Part shown: positions 51,769 to 60,610 of the stretch, in pieces
Layout of the letters: each line of letters begins with the position of its first letter
Position numbering within the stretch: the stretch's first letter is position 1
The notes under the pieces: model-generated
What the model saw: only the letters and a program-made list of their open reading frames with translations
Databases searched by the model: none
Told to the model about the DNA's origin: nothing
Source: Oribacterium sp. C9
GTDB taxonomy: Bacteria > Bacillota > Clostridia > Lachnospirales > Lachnospiraceae
Assembly: GCF_002007235.1 (NCBI RefSeq)
Contig: NZ_MUHW01000023.1
Span: forward strand, 1-64,000
Length of the DNA stretch: 64,000 bases
Direction of reading: 5' to 3'
Position numbers and translations under genes: made by a program

Positions 51769-51790
51769 GTATATCATGCGCATGATATAC
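51769..51790. promoter_or_regulatory. perfect 22-bp palindrome in the divergent regulatory region
   Basis: The half-site GTATATCATGC is followed directly by its exact complement. The form suits a dimeric regulator such as a GntR-family protein. Position about 20 bp upstream of the operon's -35 box fits activation or control of both divergent units. Confidence 0.6.
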
Positions 51791-51917
51791 GATTGATAAT
51801 TATGCACATTATATATGCTTCCGTTTCTCGTTTTTTCACGCCAAAGAAAAAATATTGCAGTATTTACTTTTAAATGATTAAATGATAGTATGAATAGCAC
51901 AAAATATGATGATTTTT

Positions 51918-51930
51918 CTAAAACGTTTCA
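51918..51930 (+). promoter_or_regulatory. LacI-type operator upstream of the second YcxB-like gene
   Basis: TAAAACGTTTCA has the same core as the operators at 51672-51709 and lies about 95 bp before the start of the divergent gene. Confidence 0.55.
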
Positions 51931-52022
51931 GTAGGCACCCGTCACATATCTTCACGTATACTGTTTGAATACCGGGGTGCATCAGTGAAGCATCATCATT
52001 TCAAGATATTTTGGAGGTTTTT

Positions 52023-52601
52023 ATGGCTTATACAGAGCAGAACCTTACGGTTTTTCATTCAAAGATCACAGACTCCGACTTCCGGAGATTTTCTATTTAT
52101 AACGGTCTCATCAGAAATCACAGTTTACTGAAGATAGCAGTGTTTGCCGTTTTGCTATGCCTTTTCGGCTGGTGCAATTATCACACAGGTATGCCGCTTC
52201 TCTGTCTTTCCTTCGTTATCCCGGGGCTGCTGCTTCCTTTTGTATATCTTTTCAGATATATGAAAAGTGTAAACAGACAGATAAAGACCCTGAAATTGAC
52301 TAAAGAAGCCAAAGAAGCCTATACCGTAGGATTTACATCGAGAGGTATCTGGATTCACAGAGGCGATGAAAATGTCACTCTTGACTGGGAAACCCTGGAC
52401 AGTGCCGTTTCGGTAAAGGGAGCCACTTATCTTTACTACATGAAGAACAGAGCGCTGATACTTCCGGACAGCACCATAACTTTGTCAGACATCTCTTTCT
52501 TCAGATCACTTCTCTCTGAGAAGCTGGAGCAGAGATATAAGGCTAGTCTCCTCCGTCCTTTCTCTTTCAAAGACAGGACTCCGGCATCCGCTTCTGTATA
52601 A
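52023..52601 (+). CDS. YcxB-like membrane protein (locus 2)
   Basis: This is a 192-residue protein whose ATG at 52023 follows TTGGAGG. Two membrane segments (about residues 40-80; LKIAVFAVLLCLFGW and LLCLSFVIPGLLLPFVYLF) precede a YcxB-type domain (YTVGFTSRGIWIHRGDENVTLDWETL; YYMKNRALILPDS). It resembles the protein at 34450 in layout but not closely in sequence. Being divergent from the TRAP operon and preceded by an operator, it is probably co-regulated with it. The function is unknown. Confidence 0.75.
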   Translation: MAYTEQNLTVFHSKITDSDFRRFSIYNGLIRNHSLLKIAVFAVLLCLFGWCNYHTGMPLLCLSFVIPGLLLPFVYLFRYMKSVNRQIKTLKLTKEAKEAYTVGFTSRGIWIHRGDENVTLDWETLDSAVSVKGATYLYYMKNRALILPDSTITLSDISFFRSLLSEKLEQRYKASLLRPFSFKDRTPASASV

Positions 52602-52736
52602 GGCAGTGATTGTCATACAGAAAGAGGCATTTGCAGCCTTGAGAATAAATTCCGCATATCTGAATTTTTAATCCGGCAACCTAAGTGCATTTAACTGCAT
52701 TAACTATATCTTTCAAAATCAAGGAGACTATCTATC

Positions 52737-53864
52737 ATGATAATTCAAAAATTTGAATCCTGGTGGGTCGAGAGAGGTCGCTGCCTCTTCGATGAAAAAA
52801 GACAGGGCGGAGCCAAGATGGGCTGGGATGTTCTGGTTATCAAGCTGACCACCGATACGGCCATCGAAGGCATAGCCACATGTATGGCCGCCAGATCCGG
52901 CGCTGTTTCAGAGTCTTATCTCAACGAAACCGTGGCACCTGTTGTTTTGGGAAAAGACCCTCATGACCGCGAAGCTATTTTTCAGGAGCTTTGGATCATT
53001 GACAGACACGAGGCATTCTTCCCTGTTTTCCTTCCCGGTCCTGTTGACGTAGCACTCTGGGATATATGTGCAAAGGAAGCAGGCCTCCCGCTCTTCAAAT
53101 ACATAGGAGCCTACAGAACCAGCCTTCCTGCCTATGCAAGCTCCAACTTCCTGCCATCTGTTCAGGATTATGTCGAGGAAGCACTCTATTACAAGGAAAA
53201 AGGTCTCAAGGGTTACAAGATGCATCCGGCCGGCCCTGTAGAGTTTGACATGCAGGTTCATCAGGCAGTCCGGGATGCTGTAGGTCCCGATTATGCTCTC
53301 ATGACTGATCCGGTCGGAGATTACACTCTGGACGAAGCAGTCCGCGTGGGGCGTCAGCTGGAGAGGCTGAATTTTGAATGGTTCGAGGAACCCTTCAGAG
53401 ACTTTGAGCTCTATAAGTACACAGAGCTCTGCAGAACTCTGGACATCCCTATAGCTGCTACAGAGACCACAAGAGGATGTCATTGGGGCGTGGCTCAGGT
53501 TATCGCTCAGCACGCAGCCGACATCGTAAGAGCCGATGTTTCATGGAAAGACGGAATCACAGGCACTCTGAAGATTGCTCACCTCGCTGAGGCCTTCGGT
53601 CTCAATGTCGAGATCCATACAACCACCATGAACTATATGGATATGGCAAACCTCCATGTAAGCTGTGCCATCAAGAACTGCAAGTACTTTGAGTACTTCG
53701 TTCCCGAAGATAATTACAGGCTTCCTATGAAGGGAGATCTTCCTATCGATGAAAACGGAATCATTCACGTTCCGGAAGACAAACCGGGAGTCGGTGTCGA
53801 TCTAGACTGGGATCTCATTAAGAAAGCCTGTCACAATTACATCTGTCAGGAATACAAGGGATGA
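52737..53864 (+). CDS. enolase-superfamily acid-sugar dehydratase
   Basis: This 375-residue enzyme belongs to the mandelate racemase / muconate lactonizing group. Metal ligands are in LMTDPVG (Asp), WFEEPF (Glu) and AATETTRG (Glu). The base motif is KGYKMHP, and a His appears in VEIHTTTMNYMD. Such enzymes dehydrate aldonates or aldarates to 2-keto-3-deoxy acids. Beside the hexuronate operon, a galactonate, mannonate, galactarate or related acid is likely; the exact one is not determined. It forms an operon with the SDR gene 36 bp downstream. Confidence 0.9.
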   Translation: MIIQKFESWWVERGRCLFDEKRQGGAKMGWDVLVIKLTTDTAIEGIATCMAARSGAVSESYLNETVAPVVLGKDPHDREAIFQELWIIDRHEAFFPVFLPGPVDVALWDICAKEAGLPLFKYIGAYRTSLPAYASSNFLPSVQDYVEEALYYKEKGLKGYKMHPAGPVEFDMQVHQAVRDAVGPDYALMTDPVGDYTLDEAVRVGRQLERLNFEWFEEPFRDFELYKYTELCRTLDIPIAATETTRGCHWGVAQVIAQHAADIVRADVSWKDGITGTLKIAHLAEAFGLNVEIHTTTMNYMDMANLHVSCAIKNCKYFEYFVPEDNYRLPMKGDLPIDENGIIHVPEDKPGVGVDLDWDLIKKACHNYICQEYKG

Positions 53865-53900
53865 TCGCCGCATAAAAAATGCGGCAGAACGGAGAATATT

Positions 53901-54650
53901 ATGTCAGAATTAGATGGATATGCAGGAATAGTTACAGGAGGTTCCAGCGGCATAGGACTGGAAGTGGCAAATCAGCTTGCCGCCCGGGGCGCCACTGTAT
54001 ATATCATTTCCAGAACCGGGCATGTCAAGTCAGACTGCCCTGAAAGCCTCCCCGGAACTGTTCACATAAAGGGAGACATCACCGATACCGAAGAGATGAG
54101 GGGTATCATCAGAGAGCTCGCAGAGAAGCATGAAGGTCACCTTGACTTCCTTGTCAACAACGCAGGTGCCACCTATAAGTGCGTGGCACAGGATATTCCG
54201 GAGGAGGAATTTGACAGGGTCCTGAACACCAACGTCAAGTGCTCATTCCTGATGGCTCAGATGCTCTATCCATATCTCAGAAAAAGTCCTCACAAGGGCA
54301 GGATAGTCAATATCTCCAGCATGAGCGCTCATCTCGGATTCTCACTGGTGGTTCCCTACTGCGTGAGCAAATCTGCAGTGCTCGGTCTCACCAGAGGACT
54401 AGCCATCGAATGGGCGAACGACAACATTACCGTAAACTCCATAGCTCCCGGCTGGTTCCACAGTAAGATGCTCGACGAGGTCATGGACGATAAACGCCGC
54501 GAACAGATACTGAATCGTATCCCTGTACATGATTTCGGAGATACAAAGGATCTCGGAGCACTGGCTGCATTCCTCATCGGTCCGAACGGTTCTTACATAA
54601 ACGGTCAGGACTACGCCATGGACGGCGGAGCACTGGCTTTCGGATATTAG
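53901..54650 (+). CDS. SDR-family dehydrogenase of the acid-sugar operon
   Basis: This is a 249-residue short-chain dehydrogenase with TGGSSGIGLE (cofactor), NNAG, and the catalytic SSMSAHLGFSLVVPYCVSK (Ser, Tyr, Lys). It ends in the usual DGGALAFGY. It follows the dehydratase gene closely. It probably oxidises or reduces a sugar acid in the same pathway, as KduD-like enzymes do. It is only distantly similar to the SDR at 45011, so the two should act on different intermediates. Confidence 0.88.
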   Translation: MSELDGYAGIVTGGSSGIGLEVANQLAARGATVYIISRTGHVKSDCPESLPGTVHIKGDITDTEEMRGIIRELAEKHEGHLDFLVNNAGATYKCVAQDIPEEEFDRVLNTNVKCSFLMAQMLYPYLRKSPHKGRIVNISSMSAHLGFSLVVPYCVSKSAVLGLTRGLAIEWANDNITVNSIAPGWFHSKMLDEVMDDKRREQILNRIPVHDFGDTKDLGALAAFLIGPNGSYINGQDYAMDGGALAFGY

Positions 54651-54708
54651 ACTCTCCACATCGCACACCAAAGTGTACTGCATAGTCAAGTAGCGGTGAA
54701 AGTCTGCA

Positions 54709-56094
54709 TCAGATATGTCTCACAACTTCGAATCTCTGGAGTTTCACCTTCTCCTCTGGATCGATTCCGCCCTTTTGTCTCGCGATGGCTATCTGCTGCT
54801 CCACAGTATCGACTCCCTCGAGATCAGGAAGCAGAAGCCCCCTGCGGTTACCGGCGCTGACTATGACTCCGTACCGCTTCACATCCAGCTCCTCAGGCCC
54901 CGTGATATCTTCGGGCTCCCCCAACACATCAACATTGATGTCGAGGAAAGGCAGCTCCTCAGGACGTATAGCATCGAACCTCGGGTCTCTCGTAGACGCA
55001 CTGATGGCATTGTTTATGATCTCCCGTGCCACGCACTCGGTTACAGGCAGTATGGTCCCTATGCATCCTCTGAGTCTCCCGTCCTTATGTATGGACACGA
55101 AAGCTCCGGCACGCTTCGACAGCATTTCAGAAGGCAGTCCCTCAGGGATCTCCAGCACCTTCCGATTCATGATGAAGCTTTCCAGCGAAGCTCTTGCCAG
55201 TCTCACATACGCATCCGATGCCAATGTCTTCGCCTCCAGTTCTTCCTTAAGCTTTGCGAGATAACTCTCCCGGAAATGTCTGGAATCATCCGACTCCACA
55301 GGATAGAAGGAGGCGATTCCATATCCGACTCCGGTCACATCCTGATGGGAGTAAACATTGGCATCCACCTTCATCCCGTCCAAAGCACCCGCCATGATCA
55401 CGAAAGAACGATGACCGCACTCAGCCGCACGCCTGCAGAAATCCTCCCGGAAATCAAACATCTCCTGAAAGGCGGCTCTTCCCGCCACATCCATGATCCT
55501 TTCATCATAAACCGGACCTTCCGAAGCAAATCCGTACGGTCCGTGAGCCTGAAGCTTATGAGACAGATCACCGCTCGCCACAAAGACCACTCGACGGCCT
55601 AAATCGTCAGTCGCCTTTTGAATCATCTCTCCCAACCTGTAATGCTCGGCAAGTCCCAGGCCCGAAAGTCCTATCCTTATGAGTTTTCCTCCACTGTACT
55701 TTCTTCGAATGAACCAAAGCGGAACCATGGTACCGTGATCCAGCTCCGCATCCTTCTCTCCCAATGTTCCTGCCGGGAAATCCTCACTCTCCGCTATGTC
55801 ACATATTCTGTCTCTGAGTTCCTCATCATATCTCTCTTCGAAGGTCACTTCCGATGCTCTGAACCTCGCAAAGTCCCCTCTGGCACCCCTACCTGGAGAA
55901 ATATGAAAATAATCAGAATACATGATACTGTGAGGGCTTGTGATGACGATAGTTTCAGGCTTAAGCTCTGCGATCTCCTGCGCCACCCTCTCATACGCAT
56001 CTATCGTTTCCTGAACGCTCTTCTCACTGCCGCGTCCTATCTCAGGGATGATCAGCGGTGGATGCGGCACCATAAATGCAGCTAATATAGACAT
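54709..56094 (-). CDS. Memo-AMMECR1 fusion (AmmeMemoRadiSam B and A)
   Basis: This is a 461-residue fusion. Residues 1-265 are a Memo-type domain related to class III extradiol dioxygenases (LAAFMVPHPPLIIPEIG; TIVITSPHSIMYSDYF; ELDHGTMVPLWFI; VASGDLSHKL). Residues 290-461 are an AMMECR1 domain (GAFVSIHKDGRLRGCIGTIL; ISASTRDPRF). In many anaerobes these go with a radical SAM protein as the AmmeMemoRadiSam system, whose function is unknown. The radical SAM gene is not in this window. It is a single gene, divergent from nifS and convergent with the SDR gene. Confidence 0.93.
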   Translation of the reverse strand: MSILAAFMVPHPPLIIPEIGRGSEKSVQETIDAYERVAQEIAELKPETIVITSPHSIMYSDYFHISPGRGARGDFARFRASEVTFEERYDEELRDRICDIAESEDFPAGTLGEKDAELDHGTMVPLWFIRRKYSGGKLIRIGLSGLGLAEHYRLGEMIQKATDDLGRRVVFVASGDLSHKLQAHGPYGFASEGPVYDERIMDVAGRAAFQEMFDFREDFCRRAAECGHRSFVIMAGALDGMKVDANVYSHQDVTGVGYGIASFYPVESDDSRHFRESYLAKLKEELEAKTLASDAYVRLARASLESFIMNRKVLEIPEGLPSEMLSKRAGAFVSIHKDGRLRGCIGTILPVTECVAREIINNAISASTRDPRFDAIRPEELPFLDINVDVLGEPEDITGPEELDVKRYGVIVSAGNRRGLLLPDLEGVDTVEQQIAIARQKGGIDPEEKVKLQRFEVVRHI

Positions 56095-56230
56095 AGTTCC
56101 TCCTTATTTTTTTACTCACCCGCCTCGCAACGAACGCCAGAACACCAGGTTCACATTGCACCGGCCTTTTAAACTATTTTACCATACATACATATTGCAC
56201 CGCGTAACCAATATCATTATTATAGTTCCC

Positions 56231-57409
56231 ATGAAAAACTATTACATGGACAATGCGGCTACCACGCCGCTCTCAAAAGAGGCCCTCGAGGCCATGATGC
56301 CTTACCTTACAGATGAGTTCGGTAATGCATCCACTATCTATATGCCGGGGCAGCGGGCAAAAAGTGCGATAGAAAACAGCAGACGCACCATAGCTTCCAC
56401 CATAGGTGCGAAGCCGTCGGAAATTTATTTCACCAGCGGAGGATCCGAGTCCGACAACTGGGCGCTGGTTGGTGCGTTTGAACATGCCCGTCCCGCCCTT
56501 CGTGAAAAGGGGCTGCCCGGACACATCATCACTGACAAAATAGAACATCATGCCATCCTCAACACCTGCAGGTATCTGGAAGCTCAGGGCGTTGAGGTGA
56601 CCTATCTCGATGTGGATGCTTATGGCAATGTCGATCCCGCGGCTGTCATGGCTTCCATCCGGAAAGACACCTTCCTCGTCAGCATCATGACTGCCAACAA
56701 CGAGGTAGGAACTGTCGAGCCGATAAAAGAGATTGGAGAAGCACTCAGGAAACATGAGACAGAAACCGGACAGAAGATCCTCTTCCATACCGATGCGGTT
56801 CAGGCATTCGGTCACATAGAGTTAGATGTTTCGGAGCTCAATGTTGACCTCATGTCTTCAAGTGCTCACAAACTAAACGGACCAAAGGGCGTAGGATTCC
56901 TCTATATACGCCGTGATATAACTCTTCCGGGATTTATTCACGGAGGTGCTCAGGAGCGGGGCCGGAGAGCCGGTACCGAAAATGTTCCCGCCATAGCAGG
57001 ATTTGCGAGGGCGGCGGAGATTGCCTGCGGAAGCCTCGGCATAAGGAAGATCCGGGAAACCGAAGTACGGGACCATCTCATCGAGAGACTCCTCACAGAG
57101 ATTCCGGGCGCAAGACTGAATGGCGACAGGGCCTCGAGACTCCCGAACAACGTAAATGTCTGCTTTCCGGGGACAGATGGCGAGACTCTGCTTCTACTTC
57201 TCAACGAACGGCAGATCTATGCAAGTGCAGGTTCTGCCTGCGCCAGCGGTTCTCTGGAGCCGAGCCATGTGCTTATGGCGATGGGGCTCAGTAAAGATGA
57301 CGCAAGAGCAAGCCTCAGACTGACCATCAGTCATGACACTTCTATAGAGGACACAGACTATGTGGCGGATACCCTGAAAGAACTGGTGACCCGTATCAAA
57401 AAAATATAA
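56231..57409 (+). CDS. cysteine desulfurase (NifS/IscS type)
   Basis: This 392-residue PLP enzyme removes sulfur from cysteine for Fe-S clusters or thiolated tRNA. The start MKNYYMDNAATTPLS gives the standard N-terminus; the ribosome site is weak, and the longer frame is not homologous. Motifs are SGGSESDNWAL, the pyridoxal lysine in MSSSAHKLNGPKGVGFLY, and the catalytic Cys in SAGSACASGSLEPSH. No iscU or thiI gene follows, so the sulfur acceptor is not indicated by context. Confidence 0.95.
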   Translation: MKNYYMDNAATTPLSKEALEAMMPYLTDEFGNASTIYMPGQRAKSAIENSRRTIASTIGAKPSEIYFTSGGSESDNWALVGAFEHARPALREKGLPGHIITDKIEHHAILNTCRYLEAQGVEVTYLDVDAYGNVDPAAVMASIRKDTFLVSIMTANNEVGTVEPIKEIGEALRKHETETGQKILFHTDAVQAFGHIELDVSELNVDLMSSSAHKLNGPKGVGFLYIRRDITLPGFIHGGAQERGRRAGTENVPAIAGFARAAEIACGSLGIRKIRETEVRDHLIERLLTEIPGARLNGDRASRLPNNVNVCFPGTDGETLLLLLNERQIYASAGSACASGSLEPSHVLMAMGLSKDDARASLRLTISHDTSIEDTDYVADTLKELVTRIKKI

Positions 57410-57536
57410 TTTAAAATAAATGCCGGCGCGGAACGCTTTATTCTCATATTTTGATACTCACATCATAATCTAATAAGAAAAAATGCCGATATGTACCTTG
57501 GAAGTGTTGCGATAGAGACCCAGGAGGATCTCCATT

Positions 57537-59552
57537 ATGTTTCTTGCAGAGACCGGTATAGAAAAAGAACTTGATGCATTATTAAAAGAATGTACTGAAA
57601 AAAAGCAGGACACTCAGATGATCCTGTTTGTTACGGCTGACGATATAGAAGAGGTATCTAAAAAAATAAACGATGCTTTCCCCATGCCACATGTCATGGG
57701 CGTTCAGTCCTATTATTTTCGTCATGGAGTTCTGAACAAAAACGGCACTGTGCTCATGTTTATAGAGAATGATCCTTCGGAGTTTGAGTATTCTTACGGC
57801 ATCATAGAAGATGTAAGCACTGATCCCGCCAAGGATATACTGGAGATTCAGAAGAAGGTCGCGAACATTCATCCCGGTAATGACGATACTATCTGCCTCG
57901 AATTCTGTACGGGTGGCGAGGATCGCCTGATGACAACATTGAACTCCGTCATGAAAGAGCATGGCATAACTGTTTTTGGAGCCACTACGCATCTTATGGG
58001 CTCAAGTTATGCCAGCCGTATTTTCTATGGCAGACAGCTATATGATGACGCATGCATCTATATCCTCATCAGAAATCTGTACGGCAGGATCATAACTTAT
58101 TCACAGAACATATATAAGCATCACAGTAACGGTCAGCTTTACATAGCAACAAAGGTAGACAAAGAGGCCAGAATCCTCATGGAGCTCGACGGAAGACCGG
58201 CGGCGGAGGTTTACTGTGAAGAGCTGGGCATTTCCCTCGATGATATCAGTGACGCTTATCCATATCATCCTTTAAGTAAATGTATCGGCGAGGATAATTA
58301 TCTGGTATCCATCAGGGAGTGTAACCCTGACGGCAGTCTGACTCTTTGTAAGCAGATAAACCAGAACGATCTTTTATATATCAACGATATAGATGACTAC
58401 AAGAACATCATTACCGAAAAATTCAGTAAACTGGGCAGTGATCTTCCTGATGCGGCTACCATACTGACCATTGACTGCCTGTACAGATATCTTCTTTTTG
58501 AAAAAGAAGGAAGTCTCGACTGGTATGCCGGAATGCTGGATGATTCAGGGCTCAATTCTCTCGGCATCGTGGGAATGAGTGAACAGTATGATATCCAGAA
58601 TTCGAATCAGACCATGATAAGTGCTATATTCGAAAGAAAAGTATGTCCTGAAGATCCTCTGGATATCAAAGAAGTTATAAGCGAAGGCGACGCATGTGAC
58701 ATAACTGCAGTTCAGGATCTGACGACAGAGATCTGTCACGAAGAGCACAAACAGAAAAAAGAGACCTTGAATGCGAGGATCTATCCTTTGGACTTCATGC
58801 TTCATTATGTCATGAAAACGAAAGACAGTATAGTACAGCGAGAAACCTATGTGCTGAAAACTCTTCTCATGATACAGCGGAGACTCAGACAGATCCTGAA
58901 AAATGACAACCCTATGGAGATTCATGACTACGCAGAACGAATACTCTCCTGCAGCCATGCTATGGCAGACAGACTTGCAGCCATAAATCTCCAGATAGAA
59001 GATATGAGCAACATGCTGGACCAGACAGAATATCTCATCAATGACGTGGTCTATTTAGATGGTCTCACGGGTCTACTGAACCGTGCGTTCTTCAATATCA
59101 TGGGGGATGATCTTTTCGATGAAGCACAGGAAAAAAACGGCATGTCCATCGCTTTCTTCGACATAGATGACTTCAAGCATTTCAATACGGATTTTGGGCA
59201 TGACTTCGGAGATCAGGTACTGAAGGAGCTGGCCATGGTCCTGAAGGGCTGCTTCAGAAGCGGTCATGACATCCATCTCATCAGAATGGGTGGTGATGAA
59301 TTCATGATATTGAATCCTTCCGTACTGAGCTACGAGCAGTTTGTCGAAAGGATGAATCTGGCGAGGGAACGGGTCTCAAAACATAAAGTCTATCACGACC
59401 ATATGGAAGCAGGTCTCACTATAAGCATAGGAATGGCAGACTCCAAGAGTGAAGGCATAACCAGCATGTGGAATCTCTACAGAAGTGCCGACTCCCGCCT
59501 CTATGAGGCAAAGGATGCCGGCAAGAATCAGATAAAAGCCTATAGTAATTAG
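57537..59552 (+). CDS. FIST-domain GGDEF protein (probable diguanylate cyclase)
   Basis: This is a 671-residue soluble protein. The N-terminal ~390 residues form a FIST sensor pair (FIST_N with TICLEFCTGGEDRLM and FGATTHLMG; FIST_C with EDNYLVSIRECNPDGSLTL). A helical linker follows (about 440-500), and then a GGDEF domain with DGLTGLLNRAFFN and the intact active site RMGGDEFMIL near residue 585. FIST domains are thought to bind small ligands such as amino acids. It should make c-di-GMP in response to an unknown ligand. AGGAGG precedes the ATG. Confidence 0.92.
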   Translation: MFLAETGIEKELDALLKECTEKKQDTQMILFVTADDIEEVSKKINDAFPMPHVMGVQSYYFRHGVLNKNGTVLMFIENDPSEFEYSYGIIEDVSTDPAKDILEIQKKVANIHPGNDDTICLEFCTGGEDRLMTTLNSVMKEHGITVFGATTHLMGSSYASRIFYGRQLYDDACIYILIRNLYGRIITYSQNIYKHHSNGQLYIATKVDKEARILMELDGRPAAEVYCEELGISLDDISDAYPYHPLSKCIGEDNYLVSIRECNPDGSLTLCKQINQNDLLYINDIDDYKNIITEKFSKLGSDLPDAATILTIDCLYRYLLFEKEGSLDWYAGMLDDSGLNSLGIVGMSEQYDIQNSNQTMISAIFERKVCPEDPLDIKEVISEGDACDITAVQDLTTEICHEEHKQKKETLNARIYPLDFMLHYVMKTKDSIVQRETYVLKTLLMIQRRLRQILKNDNPMEIHDYAERILSCSHAMADRLAAINLQIEDMSNMLDQTEYLINDVVYLDGLTGLLNRAFFNIMGDDLFDEAQEKNGMSIAFFDIDDFKHFNTDFGHDFGDQVLKELAMVLKGCFRSGHDIHLIRMGGDEFMILNPSVLSYEQFVERMNLARERVSKHKVYHDHMEAGLTISIGMADSKSEGITSMWNLYRSADSRLYEAKDAGKNQIKAYSN

Positions 59553-59643
59553 CTTTCCATAAGCCCCGGTATCCTTGCCGGGGCTTTACATATTGCGTTT
59601 TTTCTCTCATAATACCTTCATCATTTTTAACCCCGGAGGTATC

Positions 59644-60504
59644 ATGAGCAAAAAAAGTAAGGCAATCCTTTTCATTTGTTTATCCGCATTTTTCTTCAAT
59701 CTGATGAATATCTTCGTTCGCCTCGCAGGCGACGTTCCCAGCATACAGAAAAGCTTCTTCAGAAATCTGGTGGCAGTCTTCGTTGCTGTCATGATGATCA
59801 TAAAAAGCGGTGAGGGCTTCCATCCCAAAAAGGAAAATCTTCCTGTACTGTTCCTAAGATCGTTTTTCGGAACTGTAGGCATCCTCTGTAACTTTTACGC
59901 CGTTGACCATCTGACTCTTGCCAATGCTTCTATCCTTAACAAGATGTCACCCTTCATGGTCCTTATCTTCTCCTTCTTCATATTGAAAGAAAAACTGAAG
60001 CCTATGCACCTTCTCATCATACTTATAGCATTTTCAGGATGCTTCTTCGTTGTGAAGCCATCCCCGGAAAACCTCAACATAACAGGCTCCCTTGCCGGAC
60101 TGATGGGAGGCGTTACCGCAGGACTGGCATATACCTTCGTAAGAAAAGCAAGTCTTAAGGGAGAAAAGGGAGCGACCATAGTTCTTTTCTTCTCACTATT
60201 CTCCTGCCTGTCTGTTCTTCCTTATATCATCACAAACTACCACCCTATGAGCCTTCATCAGCTCTGTATGCTTCTATTTGCGGGAGCTGCTGCAACAGGC
60301 GGACAGTTCTCTGTAACGGCAGCCTACAGCAACGCTCCTTCCAAGCAGATATCTGTCTACGACTACACCCAGGTCCTTTGGGCAGCACTTCTCGGATTTT
60401 TCCTTTTCGGTGACATCCCGGATATCTGGAGCGTAGTTGGCTACGGACTCATAATAGGCGCCGCCATCCTCATGTTTCTGTACAACCGGAAAGTTAATTC
60501 ATGA
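59644..60504 (+). CDS. EamA-family (DMT) exporter
   Basis: This is a 286-residue protein with ten membrane segments made of two EamA repeats (FFRNLVAVFVAVMMII; ILNKMSPFMVLIFSFFILKEKL and VYDYTQVLWAALLGFFLFGD). The ATG at 59644 follows GGAGG. Members of the drug/metabolite superfamily export metabolites such as amino acids; RarD/YddG-like neighbours are known. No substrate can be assigned. Confidence 0.9.
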   Translation: MSKKSKAILFICLSAFFFNLMNIFVRLAGDVPSIQKSFFRNLVAVFVAVMMIIKSGEGFHPKKENLPVLFLRSFFGTVGILCNFYAVDHLTLANASILNKMSPFMVLIFSFFILKEKLKPMHLLIILIAFSGCFFVVKPSPENLNITGSLAGLMGGVTAGLAYTFVRKASLKGEKGATIVLFFSLFSCLSVLPYIITNYHPMSLHQLCMLLFAGAAATGGQFSVTAAYSNAPSKQISVYDYTQVLWAALLGFFLFGDIPDIWSVVGYGLIIGAAILMFLYNRKVNS

Positions 60505-60610
60505 AAAAAGATATTATCTTATGTCTTGGCACTCATGTCATGATATAATCTTATTTCCATGGGTTATATTGCATGGCAAATAGAAATCAGGAGAAAATTT
60601 TCACAGTAAT

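Noticed and set aside
51930-51956. GGCACCCGTCACAT as a further copy of the dispersed repeat
   Set aside because: The similarity covers only about ten bases and lacks the CACTGTGAAC half.
54715-55602. Open frame of 295 codons opposite the Memo-AMMECR1 gene
   Set aside because: It is an antisense shadow; the minus-strand protein has clear domains.
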